A stretch of 19,126 nt of DNA from Candidatus Bathyarchaeota archaeon (lineage in GTDB: Archaea > Thermoproteota > Bathyarchaeia > TCS64). The notes below the pieces were generated by a model, which saw only the letters and a list, made by a program, of their open reading frames with translations, did not search any database and was not told the DNA's origin. The stretch spans positions 1-19,126 of the forward strand of contig CALGBN010000237.1 of NCBI GenBank assembly GCA_937877765.1, given 5' to 3'. Position numbers and translations under genes: made by a program. This document shows, in pieces, positions 1 through 7,539 of the stretch (the first letter of the stretch is position 1; each line of letters opens with the position of its first letter).

Positions 1-1
1 G

Positions 2-700
2 GCATTAGCCAAAGCCACAGGCGCAAAGGTAGTCAACAGCGTAGACCAGCTCAGTAAAGAGGACGCAGGTTACGCAGAGCTTGTTGAGGAGCGCAAGATC
101 AGCGACGATAAGATGATCTTTGTTGAGGGATGTAAGAACCCCAAGGCAGTAAGCATCCTCATCAGGGGAGGCACCGAGCGTGTTGTAGACGAGGCAGACC
201 GCAGCATCCACGACGCATTATGCGTAGTAAAGGACGTTGTACAGGAGCCAAAGATCGTTGCAGGCGGCGGAGCACCTGAGATCGAGACAGCCAGACTTCT
301 AAGAGACTTCGCTGAGAAGCTCGCGGGACGTGAAAGACTAGCAGTAGTCGCATTCGCGGACGCATTAGAGGTTATTCCAATCACTCTAGCCGAGAACAGT
401 GGAATGGACCCAATCGACGCGATAAGCGAGATGCAGAGCGCACACGCCAAGGGCAACAAATGGGTAGGCGTAAACGGCTACACAAACAAGGTAGAGGACC
501 TATCCAAGATCAACGTCTACGAGCCAATGGTAGTCAAGGCACAGGCAATCAAGTCAGCCACAGAGGCAGCCACACTCCTACTGAAGATCGATGACATCAT
601 CGCTGTTCAGAAGATGAGCGCCCCACAGGGCCCACCAGGCGGCATGGGTGGAATGGGCGGTATGCCTCCAGGCATGGGCGGAATGCCCGGGATGATGTAG
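2..700 (+). CDS. Thermosome (group II chaperonin) subunit, 3' part
   Basis: This is the last 232 codons of a cytosolic archaeal ATP-dependent protein-folding chaperonin. The frame is open from base 2, and the first visible residues are ALAKATGAKVV. Seen directly: the apical/intermediate segment with MIFVEGCKNPKAV, the VAGGGAPEIE glycine turn that returns to the ATPase domain, the conserved AFADALEVIP...LAENSGMDP helix region, and a C-terminal tail of Gly-Gly-Met repeats ending GMPGMM. The 5' half, with the ATP-binding GDGTT and LGPRGMDK motifs, lies outside the window. The gene ends in TAG at 698-700. A GGAGG site overlaps that stop and serves the next thermosome gene, so the two are almost certainly one transcript. 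GGM tails are usual for thermosomes and line the chamber floor. Family assignment is very secure; which subunit class it belongs to cannot be told here. Confidence 0.96.
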   Translation, partial: ALAKATGAKVVNSVDQLSKEDAGYAELVEERKISDDKMIFVEGCKNPKAVSILIRGGTERVVDEADRSIHDALCVVKDVVQEPKIVAGGGAPEIETARLLRDFAEKLAGRERLAVVAFADALEVIPITLAENSGMDPIDAISEMQSAHAKGNKWVGVNGYTNKVEDLSKINVYEPMVVKAQAIKSATEAATLLLKIDDIIAVQKMSAPQGPPGGMGGMGGMPPGMGGMPGMM

Positions 701-704
701 GAGG
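700..704 (+). promoter_or_regulatory. Shine-Dalgarno site for second thermosome gene
   Basis: GGAGG lies 9 nt before the ATG at 714 and overlaps the stop codon of the upstream thermosome gene. It selects the 714 start over the out-of-frame ATG at 709 and implies translation of both genes from one message. Confidence 0.75.
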
Positions 705-713
705 ATAAATGAA

Positions 714-2363
714 ATGTCATACTATACAACACCAAGCGGACAACAAGTCATAGTCCTGAAGGAAGACACCGAGCGTCAGAGGGGACGCGATGCACGTCGC
801 AGCAACATGATGGCTGCACAGATCATCGCAGAGGTCCTCAAAACAACTCTCGGCCCAAGGGGCATGGACAAGATGCTCATCGACAGCCTAGGCGACATCA
901 CCATCACAAGTGACGGAGCCACGGTCCTCGAAGAGATCGATGTACAGCACCCAGCAGCCAAGATGATGATCGAGGTCGCAAAGACACAGGACAAAGAGGT
1001 CGGCGACGGAACCACAACGAGCGTACTCCTAGCAGGAGCCCTACTGAACAAGGCGGGCGAGCTAATTGACGAGAACATCCACCCAAGCATCATAATAAGC
1101 GGCTACCAGGCAGCCTCCGAGAAAGCATTAGAGGCGCTGGAAAAAGCATCAATCGATGTAAGCATGGATGACCACGAGACTCTCATGAAGCTCAGCAACA
1201 CCAGCATGAGAAGCAAGGCAGTCACCAATGAGCGTGACCACCTGAGCAGCGTCGTGATCGACGCAATCAAGCAGATAATTGAGAAGCGTAACGGTGACGT
1301 AATCGCTGACGTTGATAACGTCCAGATCGTCAAGAAGGAAGGACAGAGCCTCAACGAGACAGCCCTAGTAAAGGGAATCATCGTTGACAAGGAAGTAGTC
1401 CACGCAGGTATGCCCAAGAAGATCAAAGGCGCCAAGATCGCTCTCCTTGATACTCCACTAGAGGTCAAGAAGACCGAGTTCGACGCAGAGATCAGAATAA
1501 AGGACCCAAGCAGCATACAGGCTTTCCTAGACAGCGAATCAGATATGCTAAAGAAGAAAGTAGATCAGGTTGTCGCCACAGGCGCAAACGTGGTCTTCTG
1601 CCAGAAAGGCATCGACGATATGGCTCAGCACTACCTAGCCAAAGCAGGTGTACTGGGAGCACGTAGAGTCAAAAAGTCTGATATGGAGAAATTGGCGAAA
1701 GCAACAGGCGGCAAAGTAATCAACAACCTAGCTGATCTGAAGGAAGCTGACCTAGGTGCTTGTGGAATCGTCGAGGAGAAGAAAGTCGGCAACGACAAGA
1801 TGATCTTCGTCGAGGAATGCAAGGACCCACAGGCAGTCGCCATATTCATCAGAGCAGGACTTGAAAGAATGCTTGACGAAGCAGAGCGCGCACTGAACGA
1901 TGCCCTCTATGTCATCTCAGACGTCGCAGAGGTACCCCAGATGGTAACCGGCGGCGGAAGCATCGAGATGGAGATGGCAAAAGCAGTACGCGAGCACGCT
2001 GCACAGGTCGGTGGACGAGAACAGCTAGCCATTGAGGCATTCGCAGAGGCTCTTGAGGTAATCCCAAGAACCCTAGCCGAGAACGCTGGACTTGATATCC
2101 TAGATACTATGGTCGCATTGAAGGCAGCTCACGCCAAGAAGGATGGCGAGAGCATGGGCGTCAACGTCTTTGACGAGGGCGTTATCGATATGCTGAAAGA
2201 AGGCGTAGTCGAGCCCAAGGTGGTCAAGGAGCAGGCAATCCAGTCAGGTATCGAGGTCGCTTCAATGATCCTAAGGATCGATGACGTAGTCGCTGCGAAG
2301 AGCGGTGGCGGCGGCATGGGCGGCGGACCACCCGGTGGTATGCCAGACGACATGGACATGTAA
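714..2363 (+). CDS. Thermosome (group II chaperonin) subunit, complete
   Basis: A full-length 549-residue subunit of the archaeal group II chaperonin, which assembles into double rings that fold proteins by ATP hydrolysis with a built-in lid. Seen: N-terminal equatorial motifs TLGPRGMDKM (about 45-54) and TSDGATVLEEI (65-75), the ATP-binding GDGTTTS (97-103), the apical domain in the middle, the TGGGSIEMEMA turn near 411-421, and EALEVIPRTLAENAG in the C-terminal equatorial domain. Length is normal for the family. The C-terminal tail differs from that of the upstream subunit: glycine-rich GGGGMGGGPPGGMP followed by acidic DDMDM instead of long GGM repeats. It follows the first subunit by 13 nt with a GGAGG ribosome site. 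The two genes look like diverged paralogues forming a hetero-oligomer, which is an inference. Synonymous codons are strongly biased to C-ending forms, as expected of a highly expressed gene. Confidence 0.98.
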   Translation: MSYYTTPSGQQVIVLKEDTERQRGRDARRSNMMAAQIIAEVLKTTLGPRGMDKMLIDSLGDITITSDGATVLEEIDVQHPAAKMMIEVAKTQDKEVGDGTTTSVLLAGALLNKAGELIDENIHPSIIISGYQAASEKALEALEKASIDVSMDDHETLMKLSNTSMRSKAVTNERDHLSSVVIDAIKQIIEKRNGDVIADVDNVQIVKKEGQSLNETALVKGIIVDKEVVHAGMPKKIKGAKIALLDTPLEVKKTEFDAEIRIKDPSSIQAFLDSESDMLKKKVDQVVATGANVVFCQKGIDDMAQHYLAKAGVLGARRVKKSDMEKLAKATGGKVINNLADLKEADLGACGIVEEKKVGNDKMIFVEECKDPQAVAIFIRAGLERMLDEAERALNDALYVISDVAEVPQMVTGGGSIEMEMAKAVREHAAQVGGREQLAIEAFAEALEVIPRTLAENAGLDILDTMVALKAAHAKKDGESMGVNVFDEGVIDMLKEGVVEPKVVKEQAIQSGIEVASMILRIDDVVAAKSGGGGMGGGPPGGMPDDMDM

Positions 2364-2377
2364 GTGTCCAACCCAAA

Positions 2378-2397
2378 TTTTTCTAACTATTTTTATT
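2378..2397 (+). terminator. T-rich terminator after thermosome genes
   Basis: Two runs of five T (2378-2382 and 2390-2394) lie 15-31 nt after the thermosome stop, with no stable hairpin. Archaeal RNA polymerase terminates at such U-rich tracts, so this is a plausible end for the chaperonin transcript. Confidence 0.45.
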
Positions 2398-2424
2398 CAA
2401 ACAATAAGTCCCCTAGTGGTAACG

Positions 2425-2460
2425 GGTTAAAACATTGAGTAGATAAACAATTAATACAAT
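2425..2460 (+). promoter_or_regulatory. Possible promoter for M20 gene
   Basis: The 115-nt gap before the M20 gene has two A/T-rich TATA candidates: GTTAAAAC near 2426-2433, preceded by a purine/C-rich BRE-like stretch, and TTAATACA near 2451-2458. The second lies about 25 nt before the ATG and would give a leaderless message. No SD is seen before 2479. I cannot choose between them. Confidence 0.3.
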
Positions 2461-2478
2461 CTGCACTCAGCAATATAC

Positions 2479-3657
2479 ATGGACTTTAAGGATAAAGCAT
2501 CGGAAAGAATCGAGAAATACCGCAAAGACATTGTCGGTATCAGTAAACAGATTCACGCTGAACCAGAACTCGGACACCAAGAATACAAATCATCAAAACT
2601 CTTGGTAGACGAGCTTGAGAAACATGGATACAAGGTCGAATACGGTGTATCAGGCATGGAGACCGCTTTCATTGCAAGAAAAGGTGAAGGTAGCCCCAAG
2701 ATTGGGATATTAGCCGAGTATGATTGTCTACCCGGTATTGGTCACGCTTGTGGCCATAACCTGATAGCTGCTTCAGCCCTTGGAGCAGGAATAGGATTAG
2801 CGGAACTCATCGAAGAAATAGGTGGAGAGGTTATTGTCTTCGGTACCCCAGCGGAGGAAGGGGTAGTTCAGAACGCAGGAGGAAAGGTGGTTATGATTGA
2901 CGAGATCAAGAAGGTTGATGTCGCTATAATGATTCACCCTGCTCCTAGATGGGGAAGCTATGGCACTAGCAACGCTCGTGAAAGCTTCCTTGTGGAGTTC
3001 CATGGCAAGAGTAGTCATGCGGGTGCTGCGCCGGAGAAGGGAATCAATGCGTTGGATGGGGTACTGTTAACCTATACTGGAATCAATGCGTTGAGACAGC
3101 ATATTCCTGACGGCGTCAGGATACATGGAATCATCAAACATGGAGGAGACTCACCTAACACCATACCGGACTACGCCTCTGCACATCTCTACGTCAGGGC
3201 TCCAACAATGCCATTGCTCAAGGAAATATATGGTAAAGTGGAAGACGTCATCAAAGGCGCAGAACTCCAGTCAGGAGCCAAGAGCAAGATAACACAAGTA
3301 GCAAACACCTATGCGAACACTATCCCCAACAAGATACTTAGTGATGTCTGGAGGGAAAACATGGTAAAGATTGGCGTGGAAGACTACCCTGAGGAAAAAG
3401 AGTTACGTCAAGGAGGTGGCTCAACTGATTTCGGTAACGTGAGCCAAGAGATACCCGCCTTGAGTGCTTACATCAATATAGGTGATGTAATACTGCACAG
3501 TCCCAGCGGCGCGGAGATGACTGGCACTGATCATGCTTATGATGTTATGATCATGGGTGCCAAGGGTTTGGCGTACACTGCTTTGGATCTACTTACTGAC
3601 ACTGATTTGAGGAAGAATGTGAGGAAAGAGTATGAGGATAGAATAGAGACTCAGTAA
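2479..3657 (+). CDS. M20 family (M20D-type) amidohydrolase / peptidase
   Basis: A 392-residue zinc-dependent amidohydrolase of the M20 peptidase family, closest in pattern to aminobenzoyl-glutamate hydrolase (AbgB) and PM20D2-like proteins that cut amide bonds of N-acyl or dipeptide substrates. Seen: HAEPELGHQE near 26-35, the metal-site motif EYDCLPGIGHACGHN (80-94), the catalytic PAEEG (124-128), HP at 153-154, the dimerisation/lid-domain motif GKSSHAG (176-182) with INALDG (189-194), and C-terminal GGSTDFGN (313-320) and HAYD (352-355). All expected metal and catalytic positions appear intact. There is no signal peptide, so it is cytosolic. The ATG at 2479 gives a normal N-terminus for the family; no SD precedes it. 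It converges on the FmdE-domain gene with a 19-nt gap. The exact substrate is unknown; the M19 and M24 genes nearby suggest peptide or amide salvage. Confidence 0.9.
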   Translation: MDFKDKASERIEKYRKDIVGISKQIHAEPELGHQEYKSSKLLVDELEKHGYKVEYGVSGMETAFIARKGEGSPKIGILAEYDCLPGIGHACGHNLIAASALGAGIGLAELIEEIGGEVIVFGTPAEEGVVQNAGGKVVMIDEIKKVDVAIMIHPAPRWGSYGTSNARESFLVEFHGKSSHAGAAPEKGINALDGVLLTYTGINALRQHIPDGVRIHGIIKHGGDSPNTIPDYASAHLYVRAPTMPLLKEIYGKVEDVIKGAELQSGAKSKITQVANTYANTIPNKILSDVWRENMVKIGVEDYPEEKELRQGGGSTDFGNVSQEIPALSAYINIGDVILHSPSGAEMTGTDHAYDVMIMGAKGLAYTALDLLTDTDLRKNVRKEYEDRIETQ

Positions 3658-3676
3658 AAGTGCGGCTCCTATACCT

Positions 3677-4123
3677 TTAACCTCTTTCAATCTCGAATAT
3701 TTGATCAAGCGGAGCCTCTTCGATTTCCTTTATCAGACTATGAGGTATTTCTTCATCCGTCATACTGCCTTTGAGTTTATCTATTACTTCTTGTTTAAGC
3801 TTGACTCTAACACTTTTGTTATCTCTGGAAGTGAAAACCGCCTCTACACCGGGTTGCTCAATTACAGTTATGTTCTTTTTTCCCATTGTACACCCTGTGC
3901 TGCTCTGGATTCCATCAATAACACATGAGTCTGGTGGAGCCCAGTTGAGCCGTACTTCACAGTTTAGACCAAACCAGCCTTTGCAGTCAAGCATCTCAAG
4001 GGCTGTGATTCCCATTCTGAGCCCTATGGTCATGAATGGTCCATCGTGTCCATGAAACTCGATGGCGCGTTGTTCTAGCTCAGGGGTTAATTTTCTTGGT
4101 TTAGGTTCTTCTACAAAGTTCAT
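3677..4123 (-). CDS. FmdE-domain protein (stand-alone, cysteine-poor variant)
   Basis: A 148-residue protein matching the FmdE domain named after formylmethanofuran dehydrogenase subunit E. Seen: AIEFHGHDGPF near 21-31 in place of the common HGHxCPG, then IGLRMG, and the second conserved block DSCVIDGIQSSTGCTMGKKN. It ends soon after the core, so the C-terminal zinc finger of longer FmdE proteins is absent. The GHDG replacement removes one commonly conserved cysteine while the later DSC and GCT cysteines remain. No other formylmethanofuran dehydrogenase subunit is nearby, so this is not evidence for methanogenesis; it is more likely a stand-alone metal- or redox-binding relative. The ATG at 4121-4123 is preceded by GGTGAT about 4 nt upstream, which supports the start. 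The gene diverges from the M19 gene and converges on the M20 gene. Function beyond domain membership is unknown. Confidence 0.8.
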   Translation of the reverse strand: MNFVEEPKPRKLTPELEQRAIEFHGHDGPFMTIGLRMGITALEMLDCKGWFGLNCEVRLNWAPPDSCVIDGIQSSTGCTMGKKNITVIEQPGVEAVFTSRDNKSVRVKLKQEVIDKLKGSMTDEEIPHSLIKEIEEAPLDQIFEIERG

Positions 4124-4162
4124 AAAATCACCAGTATTACGTTTATAGGATACAGTAATAAT

Positions 4163-4171
4163 TCATATTTA
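4163..4171 (-). promoter_or_regulatory. Possible TATA box for FmdE-domain gene
   Basis: Read on the minus strand, CTCTAAATATG centres about 44 nt before the ATG at 4123. Transcription would start near 4141, leaving a short leader that contains the GGTGAT ribosome site. A second A/T element at 4141-4148 sits too close to the start to combine with that SD. Confidence 0.3.
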
Positions 4172-4211
4172 GAGTTTCTCTAATAGAATCAGGAAAACTT
4201 GTTCCTTACTG

Positions 4212-4220
4212 TTTTTTATA
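4212..4220 (+). promoter_or_regulatory. TATA box for M19 dipeptidase-like gene
   Basis: TTTTTTATA is centred about 33 nt before the ATG at 4250, predicting transcription start near 4242-4245 and a leader of a few bases. This places the promoter inside the N-terminal extension that a TTG start at 4199 would create, and so argues for the ATG at 4250. Confidence 0.45.
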
Positions 4221-4249
4221 CATCCGATCCCTTGCTATCAGGGATATTT

Positions 4250-5347
4250 ATGGGCAGAAGCTATCTGGACCTGAGTAAGGATGAGAAAGAACACGCACTC
4301 GCACTCCACAAAGAGAGCATAGTAATCGACAGCAGCATAGTCTCCGTAATAGACTACGTCGCAGAAAACATGTGGCTGGAAGACGTGCTAGCTGGAGGAT
4401 TGACGGCAAGTAACCTCACAGTGGGCATGCAGCGTAGATTCGCTGAGGCGTTAGCGGAGATTATTGAGCATAATCACTGGGCGAAAAAGAACGAGGACAA
4501 GGTCATCGTCGTTAAAAAGACAAGCGATATTGAGCGTGCAAAGAAGGAGGGAAACCATGGTATAATGTATGGGCCACAGGATAGCATGTTCCTAGAACGT
4601 AACGTAGACTTCCTTGATGTAGCCTATGATCACGGACTCAGAGCGATGCAGCTAACCTATAACTGGAAAAACGAGGTAGGAGATGGTTGTCGAGAGAAAA
4701 AGGATAGCGGTCTTAGCTGGTTCGGAGAAGCCGTCGTAGAACGCATGAACAAATTAGGCATACTCATAGACCTTAGCCACACAGGAGATCAGACCTGTTG
4801 GGATGCAATCGAACAGAGCAAAGACCCGGTTAGTTTCACACACATCATACCCAGACGTAGTGCCCCTGAGCAGCCCGGTGGTTACGCGGAGTGGGCAAAC
4901 AGAGCAACCAGTCTATGGGGTAGCTTTGTAGAGTATAGTAAGCAGCGTGGTAAGCCTGATGAGATGATGCAGGCATGTGCAGAGAAGGGCGGTGTAATTG
5001 GTGTTACTCCTTTCTTCGCTAAGAAGGCAGGCGATAGTAATCTCACTGATGACACCATGGATCAGTTGGATGAGACAGTAGATATTGTTGGTATAGACCA
5101 TGTAGGGTTCGGCTCAGATCTTGAGTTCCCTAACACAATTACACGGTCAGCTTTCATCTATAAACACCCTGAACGAATAGATGTAGACTATTTCACACCG
5201 CTAGACAAGGATTGGGGATATGGCTACATGGAGAATATGCCACTTTTCACTATGGGACTCGTAGCACGAGGCTATAGTGATCAAGAGATAAAGAAAATAC
5301 TCGGACTAAACTTCATGAAACTCTTCAAAAGAGTCTGGGGCGCCTAA
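4250..5347 (+). CDS. M19 (renal/membrane dipeptidase) family protein with degenerate metal site
   Basis: A 365-residue amidohydrolase-fold protein of the M19 dipeptidase family, whose characterised members cleave dipeptides with two zinc ions. Seen: HKESIVIDSS near 21-30 where the family has VIDGHxD, the GLRAMQLTYNWKNEVGDG strand region, GLSWFGEAVVERMNKLGILIDLSH with the conserved SH, then SFTH, HVGFGSD with the conserved Asp, and ILGLNFMKLF at the C-terminus. The fold signature is clear, but the N-terminal His and Asp of HxD are Ser and Val, and the bridging Glu (normally in a GVEGG-like strand) appears as IMYGPQ. The substrate-binding His of LTHN is Tyr. The two later His ligands and the final Asp remain. 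It may be a one-metal enzyme, a changed activity or a non-peptidase. The ATG at 4250 is preferred to TTG at 4199 because it begins at the normal N-terminus and follows a TATA box. No signal peptide is seen. Confidence 0.85.
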   Translation: MGRSYLDLSKDEKEHALALHKESIVIDSSIVSVIDYVAENMWLEDVLAGGLTASNLTVGMQRRFAEALAEIIEHNHWAKKNEDKVIVVKKTSDIERAKKEGNHGIMYGPQDSMFLERNVDFLDVAYDHGLRAMQLTYNWKNEVGDGCREKKDSGLSWFGEAVVERMNKLGILIDLSHTGDQTCWDAIEQSKDPVSFTHIIPRRSAPEQPGGYAEWANRATSLWGSFVEYSKQRGKPDEMMQACAEKGGVIGVTPFFAKKAGDSNLTDDTMDQLDETVDIVGIDHVGFGSDLEFPNTITRSAFIYKHPERIDVDYFTPLDKDWGYGYMENMPLFTMGLVARGYSDQEIKKILGLNFMKLFKRVWGA

Positions 5348-5382
5348 CCCATCCATTTATTTTCCAAGACTTTCTCCAAATT

Positions 5383-6168
5383 TTAGAGGAAAATCTCAGG
5401 TTCTTTGCGTTTGGCGTAGTCTGTTGAGAGCCATATAGCTGCTTTCAATACCCCTTCGTTATCCCAATGACGTGCTCCAGTGGGGCAGTTTTTGACACAC
5501 GCGGTACAAGCAGTGCAGTTGCTTGAATCTGTCTCAACAGCATCGGATACGGTTACGCATCCTGTTGGGCAAACCCTTGCGCACATTCCACAAAGTATAC
5601 AGGTATCAGGGTTTGTGACTGGGCTTCTAGTACTACTTTTCACTTCACGGTAGGGATAATTTCCGGGAACAGAGAAATCATCAAGTTTTTCGATTTTCTC
5701 TATTTTCTCCTTTAGCTTTTCACCAAATTCTTTTGCTTTTTTGATGTCTTCTGTGTCTGGTCTACCAGTAGCGATTGGAGTCTTTGGTGTATCGAAGCTG
5801 TGTTCTCCTATGAATGCACCGGCAGCAAATGCTCTGAAGCCGTTGGCTTTGGTGATGTTTTTGAGTTCTAGTAATGCGTCCTCGAACTCTCTGTTTCCAT
5901 ATACTACTATGAGAACTGTTGGAGTATTTGATGCTTTGAGTTTACTGATTCTTTTAACTGCTACAGTAGGTATTCTTCCACTGTATACGGGTGCGGCGAT
6001 TACTGCTAGATCACTTGAATCAAATGTATAGTTCTTGGATTCAGAGCTAGGCAATGTAAGGTCTACAATATCATAATCTATCCCGATTCCCTGCTGGATG
6101 GCTTTAACTGTCTTCTCGGACGTACCAGTTGGCGAATAATAGATCAGTTTGACTCTTTTTATCTTCAT
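5383..6168 (-). CDS. Flavodoxin-ferredoxin fusion (EFR1-type redox protein)
   Basis: A 261-residue electron-transfer protein in two parts. Residues 1-160 form a flavodoxin-like domain with an FMN phosphate loop (YYSPTGTSEKT, 10-20), a second flavin loop at APVYSGRIP (59-67) and VVYGNREFEDAL (88-99). Residues 185-232 carry two [4Fe-4S] motifs: Cys190/193/196 with Cys200, and Cys218/221/224 with Cys228, both of CxxCxxCxxxCP type. This arrangement is known from EFR1-family ferredoxins, which shuttle electrons between a flavin and iron-sulfur partners in anaerobes. A linker of charged residues (about 142-163) may be helical. I chose the ATG at 6168 because MKIKRVKLIYYSPTG is a natural flavodoxin start and GGGGGTG sits 4 nt upstream; the open frame to 6276 only adds unrelated sequence running into the divergent M24 gene. 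The redox partner is unknown. Confidence 0.9.
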   Translation of the reverse strand: MKIKRVKLIYYSPTGTSEKTVKAIQQGIGIDYDIVDLTLPSSESKNYTFDSSDLAVIAAPVYSGRIPTVAVKRISKLKASNTPTVLIVVYGNREFEDALLELKNITKANGFRAFAAGAFIGEHSFDTPKTPIATGRPDTEDIKKAKEFGEKLKEKIEKIEKLDDFSVPGNYPYREVKSSTRSPVTNPDTCILCGMCARVCPTGCVTVSDAVETDSSNCTACTACVKNCPTGARHWDNEGVLKAAIWLSTDYAKRKEPEIFL

Positions 6169-6190
6169 AACACCCCCAGAGGATCGAACA

Positions 6191-6199
6191 CCTATAAGG
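6191..6199 (-). promoter_or_regulatory. Possible TATA box for flavodoxin-ferredoxin gene
   Basis: CCTTATAGG on the minus strand centres about 27 nt before the ATG at 6168, the usual archaeal spacing for a leaderless or nearly leaderless start. The G-rich tract just before the ATG could instead act as an SD if transcription starts further upstream. The 84-nt divergent region to 6253 must hold both promoters. Confidence 0.35.
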
Positions 6200-6252
6200 C
6201 GTACCCCCAAGGGATTCGGTAAACTTAACCAAAGTTCAACCAATAATAAGGT

Positions 6253-7539
6253 ATGAGTGACCACCTTTTCCCACATTACACAAACCCCGGTGCAGATACA
6301 CTGGGGAAAAAGATACTGCCTCTAAGAAACAGAATGACCATCTACAATGAATGGTTAATAAAAAAACTGGAAACCATGCTCCCCGGATACATGGATGAAA
6401 CAGGCATCGACATGTGGCTCGTAATCGCACGAGAATACAACGAAGACCCTGTGATCATGAGCCTACTACCAGAGCCTAACCTCTATGCACGGCGCAGAAC
6501 CATACTAATGTTCCACAGAAAGCCAGAAGGCGTCGAAAGATCTGCAGTATACAGATATGGCTTCGGAGACTTCTACAAGGGAGTCTGGGACCCGGATAAG
6601 GAAGAACAATACGAGTGTCTAGCGCGTTTAATCCGTGAAAAAGACCCTGAAAAGATAGGCATCAATGTGTCCAATACATTTGCTTTTGGAGACGGGTTGA
6701 CCCACGGAGAATACTCGTTATTGGTTGATGCCCTAGGTGACTACTCTGATAGACTCGTCTCAGCAGAAACCCTCTGCATCAGATGGCTAGAAACCCGTAG
6801 CAAGGAGGAACTTGAAGCATACCCCATGCTAGCAGAACTAACCCACGCAATCATTCAGGAAGCATTCAGCAGCAAGGTTATCACCCCAGGTGTTACAACC
6901 GTGGATGATGTCCAGTGGTGGATGCGACAAAAGATGCTGGACTTGGGTGTCGAGATGTGGTTCCCGGCTACTGTAGATAGGCAGGGACATGGTGATAGCT
7001 ACGAGGATAAAGAAAAGACAGGGGTGATTCATCGCGGTGATTTGCTTCACTGTGATGTTGGCTTCTTTTACCTAGGATTGGCTACGGATGTCCAGCAGAA
7101 CGCCTATGTACTAAAACAGGGTGAGACAGACGCCCCACAAGGACTCAAAAACGCATTAGCTGACGCAAACAAGCTACAGGATTACCACGCTGAAGCTATG
7201 AAGACAGGAAGAACAGGGAACGAGATATTGAAGATAGCCTTGGATAACGCAAATAAAAACGGTTTGAAGCCCAGCATCTATACCCACCCATTGGGGGTTC
7301 ACGGACACGCAGCTGGACCAACCATCGGACTCTGGGACCAGCAAGACGGAGTACCCGGCAGAGGAGACTACCCGCTTCACCCAGACACGTGTTACGCCAT
7401 CGAGTTAAACGCAAAGCGAAAGGTACCAGAGTGGGATGACCAAGAGGTACGCATGAGTCTTGAACAGGATGCTTGGTGGACAGGCGAGAAACTTGTCTTC
7501 ATGGCTGGTCGGCAGAAAAAACTACACCTAGTGAGCTAG
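6253..7539 (+). CDS. M24 family Xaa-Pro aminopeptidase
   Basis: A 428-residue cytosolic metallopeptidase of the pita-bread fold (M24), which removes N-terminal residues next to proline. Seen: an N-terminal creatinase-like domain with GIDMWLVIAREYNEDPV (51-67) and ARRRTILMF (79-87), then the catalytic domain with metal ligands Asp268 (HCDVG), Asp279 (ATDVQ), a His cluster in THPLGVHGHAAGP (344-355), Glu384 (AIELN) and Glu404 (MSLEQD). All five metal positions appear present. The C-terminus MAGRQKKLHLV fits the family. No SD precedes the ATG at 6253; an A/T-rich AAACTTAA near 6222-6229 is about 27 nt upstream, consistent with a leaderless message. An internal Met at residue 28 is possible but the preceding residues look native. 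The stop TAG abuts the ATG of the next gene with no gap. Confidence 0.93.
   Translation: MSDHLFPHYTNPGADTLGKKILPLRNRMTIYNEWLIKKLETMLPGYMDETGIDMWLVIAREYNEDPVIMSLLPEPNLYARRRTILMFHRKPEGVERSAVYRYGFGDFYKGVWDPDKEEQYECLARLIREKDPEKIGINVSNTFAFGDGLTHGEYSLLVDALGDYSDRLVSAETLCIRWLETRSKEELEAYPMLAELTHAIIQEAFSSKVITPGVTTVDDVQWWMRQKMLDLGVEMWFPATVDRQGHGDSYEDKEKTGVIHRGDLLHCDVGFFYLGLATDVQQNAYVLKQGETDAPQGLKNALADANKLQDYHAEAMKTGRTGNEILKIALDNANKNGLKPSIYTHPLGVHGHAAGPTIGLWDQQDGVPGRGDYPLHPDTCYAIELNAKRKVPEWDDQEVRMSLEQDAWWTGEKLVFMAGRQKKLHLVS

Noticed and set aside
3677..4123. Evidence for methanogenesis from the FmdE domain
   Set aside because: Only one short domain is present, with no Fwd/Fmd partners, Mcr or Mtr genes in view.
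4199..4249. TTG start giving a longer M19 protein
   Set aside because: The extra residues are not family-like, and the TATA box lies within them; ATG 4250 begins the normal N-terminus.
6169..6276. Extended start for the flavodoxin-ferredoxin protein
   Set aside because: The added 36 residues overlap the divergent M24 gene and its promoter, and ATG 6168 has a G-rich SD directly before a flavodoxin start.
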